A program made the translations under genes and the position numbers. From Patiriisocius marinus (lineage in GTDB: Bacteria; Bacteroidota; Bacteroidia; Flavobacteriales; Flavobacteriaceae), in contig NZ_BKCG01000006.1 in the NCBI RefSeq assembly GCF_008974325.1, positions 1 through 64,000 of the forward strand: a stretch of 64,000 nt of DNA, given 5' to 3'. Shown one piece after another: positions 17,758-26,482 of this stretch; position 1 is the stretch's first letter; every line of letters begins with the position of its first letter. The notes under the pieces were generated by a model. The model was not told where the DNA came from. It worked only from the letters and a program-made list of their open reading frames with translations, and ran no database searches.

Positions 17758-19155
17758 ATGACACATAATGACACCATTGTAGCATTAGCAACACCTTCTG
17801 GCGCAGGAGCCATCGCAGTAATTAGACTTTCAGGAGAGAAAGCTATTACAATTGCTTCGGAAATATTCCATTCGATATCAAATAAGCAATTAAAAAAGCA
17901 AAAATCACACACAGTACATTTAGGACATATAAAAGATGGAAACCGTGTAATCGATGAAGTACTTGCTACTATTTTTAAAAACCCACATAGTTATACTGGT
18001 GAAGATGTTATTGAAATGTCATGCCATGGAAGTCCGTTTATACAGCAAGAAATAATACAATTATGCCTTAGAACAGGGGCGCGAATGGCTACTGCTGGTG
18101 AGTTTACACTGAGAGCATTCCTTAATGGTAAAATGGATTTAAGTCAAGCAGAAGCCGTTGCAGACCTTATTGCTAGTGATAGTGAAGCAAGTCATCAACT
18201 TGCCATACAGCAAATGCGAGGTGGTTTTTCAACCGAAATATCTAGGCTTCGAGAAGAGCTTTTAAATTTTGCCTCCCTTATAGAATTAGAATTAGACTTT
18301 GCTGAAGAAGATGTCGAATTTGCAAATAGAGATGATTTTCAAAAACTAATTTCAAAAATTTCTTTAGTATTAAAAAGGTTAATTGACAGTTTTGCAACTG
18401 GAAATGTATTAAAAAATGGTATTCCTGTGGCAATTGTAGGCGAACCAAACGTTGGTAAATCAACATTACTCAATGCCCTTTTAAATGAAGAGCGCGCCAT
18501 TGTTAGTGATATAGCCGGAACAACTAGAGATACGATTGAGGACGAGTTAAACATTGGAGGAATTGGATTTCGATTTATTGATACAGCAGGAATTAGAGAT
18601 ACTACAGATACCATTGAAGGATTAGGAATTAAAAAAACATTTGAGAAAATAGAACAAGCACAAGTAGTTTTGTATTTGATTGACAGTTCTCAATTTATTC
18701 AGAATAATAAAAAATTAGAAAATCTAAAAATTGAAATTAGCAAAATCAAAAACCAATATCCACAAAAAGCATTAGTAGTGATAGGTAATAAAGCCGATAA
18801 AATTTCAGATGAAACTAGTCAGCTTATGCGTTCTGAAGTTGAGAATTTACATTTAATTTCAGCTAAGACCGGACAAGGTGTTGAAGATCTTAAAAACACG
18901 CTTCTCGATTTTGTAAATACTGGTGCTTTAAGAAACAACGAAACAATTGTTACTAATACACGCCATTACGACGCATTATTAAAAGCATTAGAAGAAATAA
19001 ACAAAGTACAAGAAGGAATCGACATAGGTCTTTCTGGAGATTTAATGGCTATTGATATTAGGCAGGCCTTATATTATTTTGGAGAGATTACCGGTGAAAT
19101 TACAAATGATGATTTACTTGGAAATATTTTTGCTAATTTCTGTATTGGGAAGTAA
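17758..19155 (+). CDS. mnmE: tRNA modification GTPase MnmE
   Basis: This 465-residue GTPase works with MnmG to add the carboxymethylaminomethyl group to U34 of certain tRNAs. The N-terminal folate-binding domain begins DTIVALATPSGAGAIAVIRLSG. The inserted G domain shows G1 GEPNVGKST (228-236), the switch IAGTTRD, G3 DTAGIRD and G4 GNKAD. The C-terminus is FCIGK with the conserved Cys. The ATG at 17758 is chosen; an upstream TTG extension (from 17710) adds non-family residues. A TATTTTTG box ends only 4 bases before this ATG, so the message may be almost leaderless. Confidence 0.95.
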   Translation: MTHNDTIVALATPSGAGAIAVIRLSGEKAITIASEIFHSISNKQLKKQKSHTVHLGHIKDGNRVIDEVLATIFKNPHSYTGEDVIEMSCHGSPFIQQEIIQLCLRTGARMATAGEFTLRAFLNGKMDLSQAEAVADLIASDSEASHQLAIQQMRGGFSTEISRLREELLNFASLIELELDFAEEDVEFANRDDFQKLISKISLVLKRLIDSFATGNVLKNGIPVAIVGEPNVGKSTLLNALLNEERAIVSDIAGTTRDTIEDELNIGGIGFRFIDTAGIRDTTDTIEGLGIKKTFEKIEQAQVVLYLIDSSQFIQNNKKLENLKIEISKIKNQYPQKALVVIGNKADKISDETSQLMRSEVENLHLISAKTGQGVEDLKNTLLDFVNTGALRNNETIVTNTRHYDALLKALEEINKVQEGIDIGLSGDLMAIDIRQALYYFGEITGEITNDDLLGNIFANFCIGK

Positions 19156-19229
19156 ATTCAATTGAACATTTTGTAAAAAAAGAATAGTTAACTATAACTA
19201 AATACAAATAATAAAAAACATTACTAAAA

Positions 19230-19589
19230 ATGAATGTTGAAGATTTAGTTGGTAGTTTTAATATACTTGGAAGCAATCAAGATGCGGATGGAGAAAATTA
19301 CAAAGGTACTCTAGAATTGACTTTGGATGAACATAACAGAATAACAGCTGAATGGCTTATAAACGAAAACCAAAAACAGTCCGGAACAGGCTTTTTTAAA
19401 AATGACATCTTAGTTATTAATTTTAATTATTTAGGCAACAACGATTTAACTTACAAAGGGGTCGTAGTGTATACATGTATTACAAAAGATATATTAGATG
19501 GTTTTTGGTCAGAAAAACACGGAGATCCACGTTTTCTTGGCGAGGAACGTTGTTTTAGAATAAGTGTCACCAATAATATGGTTAATTAA
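19230..19589 (+). CDS. Hypothetical 119-residue beta-rich protein
   Basis: I do not recognise the family. There is no signal peptide or membrane segment. The alternating pattern YKGTLELTLDE, ITAEWLINEN, GTGFFKNDILVINFNY, YKGVVVYTCIT, DILDGFWSEKHGDPRFLGEERCF suggests a small antiparallel beta-barrel of lipocalin- or avidin-like form, possibly binding a ligand. It lies 74 bases after mnmE on the same strand and before a STAS protein, with no clear promoter. It is likely real because the composition is protein-like and the start is a normal ATG. Confidence 0.6.
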   Translation: MNVEDLVGSFNILGSNQDADGENYKGTLELTLDEHNRITAEWLINENQKQSGTGFFKNDILVINFNYLGNNDLTYKGVVVYTCITKDILDGFWSEKHGDPRFLGEERCFRISVTNNMVN

Positions 19590-19743
19590 CCTATACCAAC
19601 ATTCTACACTCCTACTCAATAATTGACCCCATTAACAATTACTTTGAACTACACTTAAATGCAACTCATCGAATTATAAAATAAAAAAGCTTAGTTATTA
19701 GTGATATTTGTATAAGAAAAATAGAATCATTAAAACTATCATT

Positions 19744-20022
19744 ATGGCTTTACAAATAATCGAACAAAACGGTACATTTCAATTAAGAGGAATAATAAAT
19801 GAGAGCACAACTAGATCATTAATTATTCAGTTTGAACATCTAGTACAAAAAGGTCATAAAATAACTATAAGTACTGATCAAGTTAGTTTTATTGATAATT
19901 GCGGTGTTGAGGCTTTCAAAACATTAATGGCTATTGCATTACAAAACAACAGCGAATTTTCAATTATAGGAAAAGGAAGTAAAGACATTTATGAAGATTT
20001 TTATAGCACAATAGCTGCTTAG
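19744..20022 (+). CDS. STAS-domain protein (anti-sigma factor antagonist-like)
   Basis: This 92-residue protein has the STAS pattern: MALQIIEQNGTFQLRGIINESTTRSL, ITISTDQVSFIDNCGVEAFKTLM, then a C-terminal strand FSIIGKGSKDIYEDFY. In classic SpoIIAA-like proteins the phosphorylated Ser/Thr follows the Asp of the D-S-S/T-G segment; here that segment reads IDNCGV, with Cys instead of Ser/Thr, so phospho-control looks absent. The ATG at 19744 is used; the upstream TTG extension (19708) is lysine-rich and unlikely. No partner kinase is adjacent. Confidence 0.72.
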   Translation: MALQIIEQNGTFQLRGIINESTTRSLIIQFEHLVQKGHKITISTDQVSFIDNCGVEAFKTLMAIALQNNSEFSIIGKGSKDIYEDFYSTIAA

Positions 20023-20141
20023 TCTATTTTTCTATAGATTTTAAGCTTTAGCTAAAATTAAGCTGTATCACCTACTTTAATTCTAACTAATAGAAAAAAT
20101 CTCAGTATCTTTCGCATTACCTTATTGGTTAATTATATCTA

Positions 20142-20723
20142 ATGGATAACAGTGCGAAACTTAAACAAATGATTGAGGACAATAGCCCAGAGAGAGCTAT
20201 ACAGTCATTTTATAGGCAAGTGCTAGATAATCACCTTAGGCTTAGTGACCTTGCTGATTCTAAAGCAAATACCCTTTTATATATCAATGCTATTCTCATT
20301 TCATTATTTGCAGCTTCATTATTTTCAAAGTTTGATGTTGAATCAAACAAATATTTAATTATTCCATCATTAGTACTTTTAACATTTAGCTTAATTGTTA
20401 TATATCTATCTGTTTTAGTAACAAACCCTAAGGTTTCCAGTGGTAAATTTACAATAGAAGATATTGAAAGTAATAATGTAAATTTAATGTTCTTCGGAAA
20501 TTTCTATAAAATGGATCTTGATGTTTATGAAGATGCAGTGAAAAAAAGTTTAAAGTCCAAAGAAAAAATTTACGGTATGCTTACTAAAGACCTCTATTTT
20601 CAAGGAGTAGTTTTAGATAAAAAGTACAGATTACTAAAAACTACTTATACGGTATTTATATGCGGATTACTTATTAGCTGTGGCTTTTTTGCGGTAGCTT
20701 ATAGTTTAACTCAAGTAGGATAA
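20142..20723 (+). CDS. DUF5706 / Pycsar effector (PycTM)-like membrane protein
   Basis: This 193-residue protein has three predicted membrane helices (about 44-62, 71-93 and 168-188). Before the first is the segment HLRLSDLADSKANTLLYINAILISL, which matches the DUF5706 family now associated with the PycTM effectors of Pycsar antiphage systems. The linker NLMFFGNFYKMDLDVYEDAVKKSLKSKEKIYGML also fits. In Flavobacteriia this domain is often fused to or beside an HD domain or a nucleotide cyclase; here neither is present. It could therefore be an orphan effector or a housekeeping relative. Function is inferred from family memory only. Confidence 0.65.
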   Translation: MDNSAKLKQMIEDNSPERAIQSFYRQVLDNHLRLSDLADSKANTLLYINAILISLFAASLFSKFDVESNKYLIIPSLVLLTFSLIVIYLSVLVTNPKVSSGKFTIEDIESNNVNLMFFGNFYKMDLDVYEDAVKKSLKSKEKIYGMLTKDLYFQGVVLDKKYRLLKTTYTVFICGLLISCGFFAVAYSLTQVG

Positions 20724-20752
20724 TTTCTATTATAAAAATTAGACATAATAAT

Positions 20753-20893
20753 ATGGCTAAAAAAGGAAAAGCAAAAAACACAAAAAATAAGGCTAAGCAC
20801 TCCAAGCTAATGGCCCAAAAAAAGAATAGATTAGTTTCAGAAAAAGAGTTAAGAAAAATAAGACTCAAAGAAATAATTGCTAAGTCTAAATAA
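20753..20893 (+). CDS. Small lysine-rich protein (46 residues)
   Basis: A short frame beginning at an ATG 29 bases after the DUF5706 stop encodes MAKKGKAKNTKNKAKHSKLM, then a helical-looking half (AQKKNRLVSEKELRKIRLKE) and the tail IIAKSK. Over a third of residues are Lys or Arg, with almost no aromatic residues and a regular codon pattern, as in small nucleic-acid- or ribosome-binding proteins. It is not recognised as a known family. Its position suggests cotranscription with the membrane protein upstream. It converges with the next gene. Confidence 0.55.
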   Translation: MAKKGKAKNTKNKAKHSKLMAQKKNRLVSEKELRKIRLKEIIAKSK

Positions 20894-20916
20894 GTTTTTT
20901 TAACAAGTATTAGCTG

Positions 20917-21375
20917 CTAATTAACGCCATTATAGGCTAATATAGTTGTTACCCAAACTATAATGGATGAAAACGTAATTCCAATACAATTTGCTACAAA
21001 AGCCGATTTACGCTCTATTTTAAAAAGATACGTCGCAATACTACCCGCATAAACCCCAGTTCCAGGAAGAGGTATCATTACAAAAAAGATAAGTCCCCAA
21101 AATCCATAACGCTGAATTTTATCTCCTGAACCTACTTTTGCTCTCTTAGCAATCCAAATTGCCGTTTTCTTATACTTTCTCCATTGTAATAATCTACGAT
21201 TAATATTATCAAGAAAAAACATCATTATAGGGAATACTAATATATTGGCAACCAGACAAATTAAGAGAACCCAGTAAATATTTAAGTCGTGAAATATTCC
21301 GTAAGGGATTCCTACCTTTGCTTCTCCAAAGGGTGAAATACTCCATAAAAAAGATATAATGCTGTCTTTAATCAC
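20917..21375 (-). CDS. Small multidrug export family membrane protein
   Basis: This 152-residue protein resembles the Sm_multidrug_ex (COG2426) family: SPFGEAKVGIPYGIF at the N-terminus, hydrophobic helices VLLICLVANILVFPIMMFFL, FWGLIFFVMIPLPGTGVYAGSIATYL and a last helix to ILAYNGVN. The re-entrant PLPGTGVYAGS segment is typical. Despite the family name, its transport role is not established. It uses a GTG start, and a -7 box lies about 18 bases upstream. Confidence 0.8.
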   Translation of the reverse strand: MIKDSIISFLWSISPFGEAKVGIPYGIFHDLNIYWVLLICLVANILVFPIMMFFLDNINRRLLQWRKYKKTAIWIAKRAKVGSGDKIQRYGFWGLIFFVMIPLPGTGVYAGSIATYLFKIERKSAFVANCIGITFSSIIVWVTTILAYNGVN

Positions 21376-21392
21376 TGCGTTTTGTCGTTATA

Positions 21393-21400
21393 CAAAGGTA
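21393..21400 (-). promoter_or_regulatory. -7 box for the small export protein gene
   Basis: The minus-strand TACCTTTG matches TAnnTTTG, 18 bases before the GTG start at 21375. It would separate this gene from the capsule-side operon. Confidence 0.4.
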
Positions 21401-21438
21401 ACGCTACTTTAAATTAATTATGCGTAAAGTGAACAATT

Positions 21439-22998
21439 TTAAGAATTATTTAATTTTAATTCGATTGCATCAATACAATTAATTCCATCAATTGCTGCAG
21501 ATATTATTCCGCCTGCATAGCCTGCTCCTTCAGCGCAAGGATAAAGTCCCGAAATTTCAACATGTTCTAACGTATCTGGATTACGAGGTATCAATATTGG
21601 AGAGGAGGTTCTGCTTTCTGGAGCGTGTAGTACGGCATCATTAGTATAGAATCCCTTCATTTTGTTTCCATACACTACAAATGCTTTCTTTAATCTATTT
21701 GCTAGCATTGGAGGCAATACTTTGTTTAAATCAACACTAGTTATACCTGGTTGATATGATGTTTTTGGAAAATCTTCTGAAATTTTACCTTCAACAAAAT
21801 CAACCATTCGCTGCGCTGGAACATTCTGAGTTTTTCCAGCAGCAACCCAACAATCATGCTCTACTTTCTTCTGAAAGTTTAAACACACAAAAGGATCATT
21901 TTCTTTATAATTTGGTAAATCCTTAGGAGCAACACTTACTACAATACCTGAATTAGCATAAGGGTTATTTCGTTTACTAGGGCTCCATCCGTTTGTAACC
22001 ACCTCGTCAGTATCCGTAGCACAAGGAGCTATAATACCTCCAGGACACATACAAAACGAATACACACCTAAACCATCAACTTGATGCACTAAAGCATACG
22101 ATGCTGGCGGCAAATTAGGATTGTCACAATCGCCGTGATATTGAATTGAATCAATTAATTCCTGTTGATGTTCTACACGAACTCCAATAGCAAAGGGCTT
22201 TGCTTCAATTTTAATATTTCGGCTATAAAGCAATTCAAAAATATCTCTTGCAGAATGTCCTGTCGCTAAAATAACATTAGAATAAGACACCCATTTATCA
22301 TCATTAAACTGAAGTTCTTTAATAGCTGATTCTTCAACTTTAAGATCTGTCAATTTTGTATTAAAATGAACTTCACCTCCATTATCCTCAATAGCTTCTC
22401 GCATTGCTGTAATAATTTTCGGTAATTTGTTGGTTCCTATATGTGGATGTGAATCTACAAGAATATCAGCATCAGCTCCAAAATGAACAAACCACTGCAA
22501 TGCCTTTAGCACATTACCCCTTTTTTTAGAACGCGTATAAAGTTTTCCATCGGAATACGTACCTGCACCTCCTTCTCCAAAACAATAGTTACTTTCTGGA
22601 TTTACAATATGATCTTTATTCAACAATGCAAGATCTCTACGTCTTGTACGCACATCCTTTCCTCTTTCATAAACTATTGGCTTAATTCCTGCTTCAATAG
22701 CTCTCAAGGCAGCATATAACCCTGCAGGACCTGCACCAATAATTGCAACTTCTTTCCCTGCTGAAATTTTCTTGGGTGTAAAAACAGGCAGTTCCTCACG
22801 AACCTCCCCTTCTTTCCAAAATTCTATTTGAAGATTGATTTTAATCCGCTTATTTCTAGCATCTATTGAACGTTTTCTAATTCGCCAATCACTAATATCA
22901 ATTCGTCTTAATTTAGCTTTTTCTAAGGCTGTTTCCAAGATGAACCTTTCATCTTCTTGTTGCCTAGGTAATATTGAAATTTGAACAAGTACGCTCAT
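21439..22998 (-). CDS. FAD-dependent oxidoreductase (COG2509-like)
   Basis: This 519-residue protein has an N-terminal domain of about 80 residues (KLRRIDISDWRIRKRSIDARN), then an FAD-binding Rossmann motif AIIGAGPAGLYAALRA at about 85-100. It continues with YCFGEGGAGTYSDGKLYTRSKK, VILATGHSARD and the C-terminal FAD-contact block PCAEGAGYAGGIISAAIDG. This is the architecture of the COG2509 group of uncharacterised FAD dehydrogenases. It lies directly after the wzi gene in the same direction (30-base gap), though a role in capsule synthesis is not evident. Confidence 0.88.
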   Translation of the reverse strand: MSVLVQISILPRQQEDERFILETALEKAKLRRIDISDWRIRKRSIDARNKRIKINLQIEFWKEGEVREELPVFTPKKISAGKEVAIIGAGPAGLYAALRAIEAGIKPIVYERGKDVRTRRRDLALLNKDHIVNPESNYCFGEGGAGTYSDGKLYTRSKKRGNVLKALQWFVHFGADADILVDSHPHIGTNKLPKIITAMREAIEDNGGEVHFNTKLTDLKVEESAIKELQFNDDKWVSYSNVILATGHSARDIFELLYSRNIKIEAKPFAIGVRVEHQQELIDSIQYHGDCDNPNLPPASYALVHQVDGLGVYSFCMCPGGIIAPCATDTDEVVTNGWSPSKRNNPYANSGIVVSVAPKDLPNYKENDPFVCLNFQKKVEHDCWVAAGKTQNVPAQRMVDFVEGKISEDFPKTSYQPGITSVDLNKVLPPMLANRLKKAFVVYGNKMKGFYTNDAVLHAPESRTSSPILIPRNPDTLEHVEISGLYPCAEGAGYAGGIISAAIDGINCIDAIELKLNNS

Positions 22999-23028
22999 TT
23001 AATTTATTTGTACGTTTTAAAACTAGTA

Positions 23029-24393
23029 TTACTTTGAAAAAGTATAACAATAAGAAATCCCTACCGCTACGGTATTGTAAGTGTATGATGGCAAATCTAA
23101 TCCTGCTAGCAGTTTTATATTATGAAACTTTCTATAAGTATAACCTAAATGGGCTGCAGCGTAAAAATCTTTTTTGGGAGTCTCAAACTCTGCTTCTCCA
23201 AATCTCCCAAGATTTTTAGAATAACTAGCCTTTAAATTCCAAGTTATAGAATTGATTTCCCCTGTTACACCAAGATGGTGAACCTGAAATCTAGTACCTT
23301 CAAATGATCCAGTCGATAATACTCCATCATTATTTCGAACTCTCTTAAAAAAAGGATTTCCTATAATATTTTGCTCATAACTCCAACCACTATTATACAC
23401 TAAATTACCAAAATAACCATCGGTTCTATTATTAGTTCTAGTATTACTTTGGCTACGTGTATCTACATATTCATACAATATAGCTTTGATAAACCTATTT
23501 GAATTAGGTTTATATGTAAGTCCCCAAACTCCATCAGGGAAGTTTTGAAATCTGGTACCTGAACCATCCTCAAAAGGATGTTCGTGATAAAATGAAAAGT
23601 CTCCAGAAGTTGAAGTAAAATCATATTTAAATAAAAACGAACCTAAGTGATTACCAACTGCATTTTGTATTTCTCCTTCTACTCCAAGTTCGGTTGTCTT
23701 ATTTGCAATAAAAACATTCCAGTAAGCACCAATATCACTTTTTAATTCGCCAAAACGAGGTGATGTACCGGCCCATTGAACAAAATGTTGTATACCTGCG
23801 GTTACTCTACTCTTTTCAGATAATTGAACTATTAGATTAACTCTTTTATAATGAAGTCTTGTATTGTCAACAAAGCGCTCATCATTGAGTTGATAATGTG
23901 CTATTCCCCAATCAAGTTCAAAACCTTTGAACAATTTTAATGGCTCATTAGCTTCAATAAGTAATCCTGGAAGTGGCCTTGCGTTATTAGAATACAAATA
24001 ATTTTGGTTTGTAGTTGACAAGCCAAAAAATGCTTCATCCCATTGTTTTGAGCCGAGAGTTATTTTAAGCCAACTATTTTTTAATTGCAAGTATAAATCT
24101 CTACGTTGAATATTGTCTTCAACTCCATCTCTGGCAAACACATATGCACCTGTTTCTAAAGAGAAATTTGAGAAATCGTAGGAATAGAAACCATTAATTG
24201 CACCAGAGAAATTAGTTAATTCACTAAATTCAGTTCCAGTATTTGCTTGCAACCAAAATGGAATTTCATCTTGTGAAGAGCGTATGGCCGTAGATGATAT
24301 TTCAGCTTTATAGTTAGAATTTTGGGCATAAGTTCCTATTGTGCTTAAAAAAAAGTAAGCAGCAATAAGTCTAAATAAAATGCATTGATTCAT
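23029..24393 (-). CDS. Capsule assembly Wzi family outer-membrane protein
   Basis: This 454-residue protein has a signal peptide (MNQCILFRLIAAYFFLSTIGTYAQ) followed by SSQDEIPFWLQANTGTEFSE, the typical start of the Bacteroidota Wzi family. The rest is beta-barrel-like with many aromatic strands, ending AVGISYCYTFSK. Wzi helps hold capsule on the outer surface. It is the last envelope gene of the 33-kb minus-strand polysaccharide run and follows the PglF-like gene. The run of eight T in the signal-peptide codons is in frame. Confidence 0.85.
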   Translation of the reverse strand: MNQCILFRLIAAYFFLSTIGTYAQNSNYKAEISSTAIRSSQDEIPFWLQANTGTEFSELTNFSGAINGFYSYDFSNFSLETGAYVFARDGVEDNIQRRDLYLQLKNSWLKITLGSKQWDEAFFGLSTTNQNYLYSNNARPLPGLLIEANEPLKLFKGFELDWGIAHYQLNDERFVDNTRLHYKRVNLIVQLSEKSRVTAGIQHFVQWAGTSPRFGELKSDIGAYWNVFIANKTTELGVEGEIQNAVGNHLGSFLFKYDFTSTSGDFSFYHEHPFEDGSGTRFQNFPDGVWGLTYKPNSNRFIKAILYEYVDTRSQSNTRTNNRTDGYFGNLVYNSGWSYEQNIIGNPFFKRVRNNDGVLSTGSFEGTRFQVHHLGVTGEINSITWNLKASYSKNLGRFGEAEFETPKKDFYAAAHLGYTYRKFHNIKLLAGLDLPSYTYNTVAVGISYCYTFSK

Positions 24394-24507
24394 TTTCTTT
24401 TAGATAATTCTATTAATACTCTAGGAACATATGAAATTAAAACAACTTAATTAAATTAAGAAGTAAAATTTCAGAAAAAAGAAATATTAGATATGTAATA
24501 AAATAGG

Positions 24508-26442
24508 TTACTTATTATCTAGTGCTTCAAACTCTGAGTTTTCACTTTTATATTCAGGCACCAATTCTTTCAATAACATTACAACTTCTTTATCCTTGTA
24601 TCTAGTTGCAACTTTTACAATCTTTTTAATCTTAATATTAAGATCATCAAAATCCACCGTTGGAACTTCTGATATCATAATTTTAGGGTGGTGCGTAGGT
24701 AATGATGTTGAAGTATCATTCAGTAATTCTTCATACAACTTTTCTCCAGGTCGAAGTCCAGTAATCTTTATTTTAATATCCTCGTGAGGTTCTAAGCCTG
24801 AAAGGCGTATCATGCGCTCAGCCATATCATATATTCTGATTGGTTGTCCCATATCAAAAACAAATATTTCACCACCAGCACCAATTGTACCAGCTTGTAA
24901 AACCAATTGACAAGCTTCTGGGATTGTCATAAAATATCTAATAATATCTTTATGTGTAACTGTTACAGGACCACCAGCTGCAATTTGCCTTCTAAAATGC
25001 GGAATAACTGATCCATTACTTCCTAAAACGTTTCCGAAACGCGTAGTAATAAATCTCGTTTTAATATCTTTTTTCTTCTGTAATGACTGAACGTACATTT
25101 CAGCAACACGTTTAGAAGCCCCCATCACATTTGTAGGGTTAACAGCTTTATCTGTCGATATCATAACAAAACGTTCAATATCATTACTTACCGCTTGTAC
25201 TGCAAGGTTAGCTGTACCTAATATATTTACGTATATAGCTTCGTGTGGATTTCTTTCTATTAATGGTACGTGTTTGTATGCTGCCGCATGATATACCATA
25301 TTGAACTTATACTTTTTGAAAAGTAACTCCAATCTATACATATTACTGATATTTGCTAATTCAGTAATAAAATTAAATTCAGGATATGTTACGTTTAAAT
25401 ATAATTCAAGTTCATGTAAGGCAGATTCTGCTTGATCTAAAATTACAACTAGCTTAGGATTAAAATTTGCTATTTGGCGTACTATTTCGCTACCAATAGA
25501 TCCGGCTCCACCTGTTACTAAAATTGTTTTGCCAATTAAATCCTTACTAATGGTATCTGTTTCAATAGCAATAGGATCTCTTTCTAGTAGATCTTCAATT
25601 TGAATAGGTTTAATCTGGCTATGGATATCAGATTTTTGATTCCATTTTTCAAGTATTGGGACATTTAATATTTCAATATTATTATCAAGACAAACTTCAA
25701 CAATTCGGTTTTTATCTTTTACTTCTAATGCTTCGCTTACTAATAAAACTCCCTGAATGTCATACTTAATTAACATTTCAGTAAAATTATCATTGATGGG
25801 TATTACGGGCTTACCAAGTAACTTATATCTTTTAGAATCAAATTTTTCAGTTAAGAACCCAACAAGCTTGTATGGTAAACTAGACTCTTGTGTGAGTGCT
25901 CTACCTATTGATATTGTTTGGTCATTTGCTCCAACTATGGCTACTCTTTTTTTCAAAATACCTTTCATTCCTTTCTTCAAAAAGAAATAAGATTCCTTCA
26001 CAACTATTCTAAAAAATAAGAGTAAAACAAATGAAATTAGAAGATAAAGTAATAATACCGCGTATGAATAAACTTTATGCCCTGTAATACTATTATAAAT
26101 TACATTGAAGAGGACTAATGTGATATAAGAACTTAATACTGCTAATGCCAACTTCAGAATATCGTTAAAAGTTGAATGCCTTATAATACCTGAATATGTT
26201 TTAAATATGAAGAAGTACAATAAATTTACAATGAGTAAAAGTATTGCTTGAGTAGGTATTGATACATAATCACTGAAAAATACAGGTGTCCCTAACAGTA
26301 ATAAATATACCATTGATAAGGAACAAGCGCATATTAGCAAATCAATAACTACAACTATCCACCTAGGTAAATAACGCTGATCAAGTATATTTAATCTGTT
26401 ATTTCCTGAGTAAAGTTGTTTTAGATGTAGTAGTATTTTCAA
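24508..26442 (-). CDS. Nucleoside-diphosphate-sugar 4,6-dehydratase, PglF/CapD/WbpM-like
   Basis: This 644-residue inner-membrane protein has four N-terminal helices (about 30-135), a first Rossmann-like region (KKRVAIVGANDQTISIGRAL) and a catalytic SDR domain starting ILVTGGAGSIGSEIVRQI near 305. Downstream is FVMISTDKAVNPTNVMGASKRVAE, where Met replaces the usual catalytic Tyr, as in PglF/WbpM. The expected reaction is UDP-GlcNAc to UDP-4-keto-6-deoxy-GlcNAc. With the aminotransferase, acetyltransferase and sugar transferase next to it, it forms a bacillosamine-type (QuiNAc4NAc) pathway supplying the first sugar of the repeat unit. Confidence 0.9.
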   Translation of the reverse strand: MKILLHLKQLYSGNNRLNILDQRYLPRWIVVVIDLLICACSLSMVYLLLLGTPVFFSDYVSIPTQAILLLIVNLLYFFIFKTYSGIIRHSTFNDILKLALAVLSSYITLVLFNVIYNSITGHKVYSYAVLLLYLLISFVLLLFFRIVVKESYFFLKKGMKGILKKRVAIVGANDQTISIGRALTQESSLPYKLVGFLTEKFDSKRYKLLGKPVIPINDNFTEMLIKYDIQGVLLVSEALEVKDKNRIVEVCLDNNIEILNVPILEKWNQKSDIHSQIKPIQIEDLLERDPIAIETDTISKDLIGKTILVTGGAGSIGSEIVRQIANFNPKLVVILDQAESALHELELYLNVTYPEFNFITELANISNMYRLELLFKKYKFNMVYHAAAYKHVPLIERNPHEAIYVNILGTANLAVQAVSNDIERFVMISTDKAVNPTNVMGASKRVAEMYVQSLQKKKDIKTRFITTRFGNVLGSNGSVIPHFRRQIAAGGPVTVTHKDIIRYFMTIPEACQLVLQAGTIGAGGEIFVFDMGQPIRIYDMAERMIRLSGLEPHEDIKIKITGLRPGEKLYEELLNDTSTSLPTHHPKIMISEVPTVDFDDLNIKIKKIVKVATRYKDKEVVMLLKELVPEYKSENSEFEALDNK

Positions 26443-26482
26443 ATTTTATAATATTATTCGTATACCGCGAAGGTACTGATAT

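Noticed and set aside
20142-20723. A complete Pycsar antiphage system
   Set aside because: Only the PycTM-like effector domain is present; no pyrimidine cyclase or other sensor gene is adjacent, so a system call is not supported.
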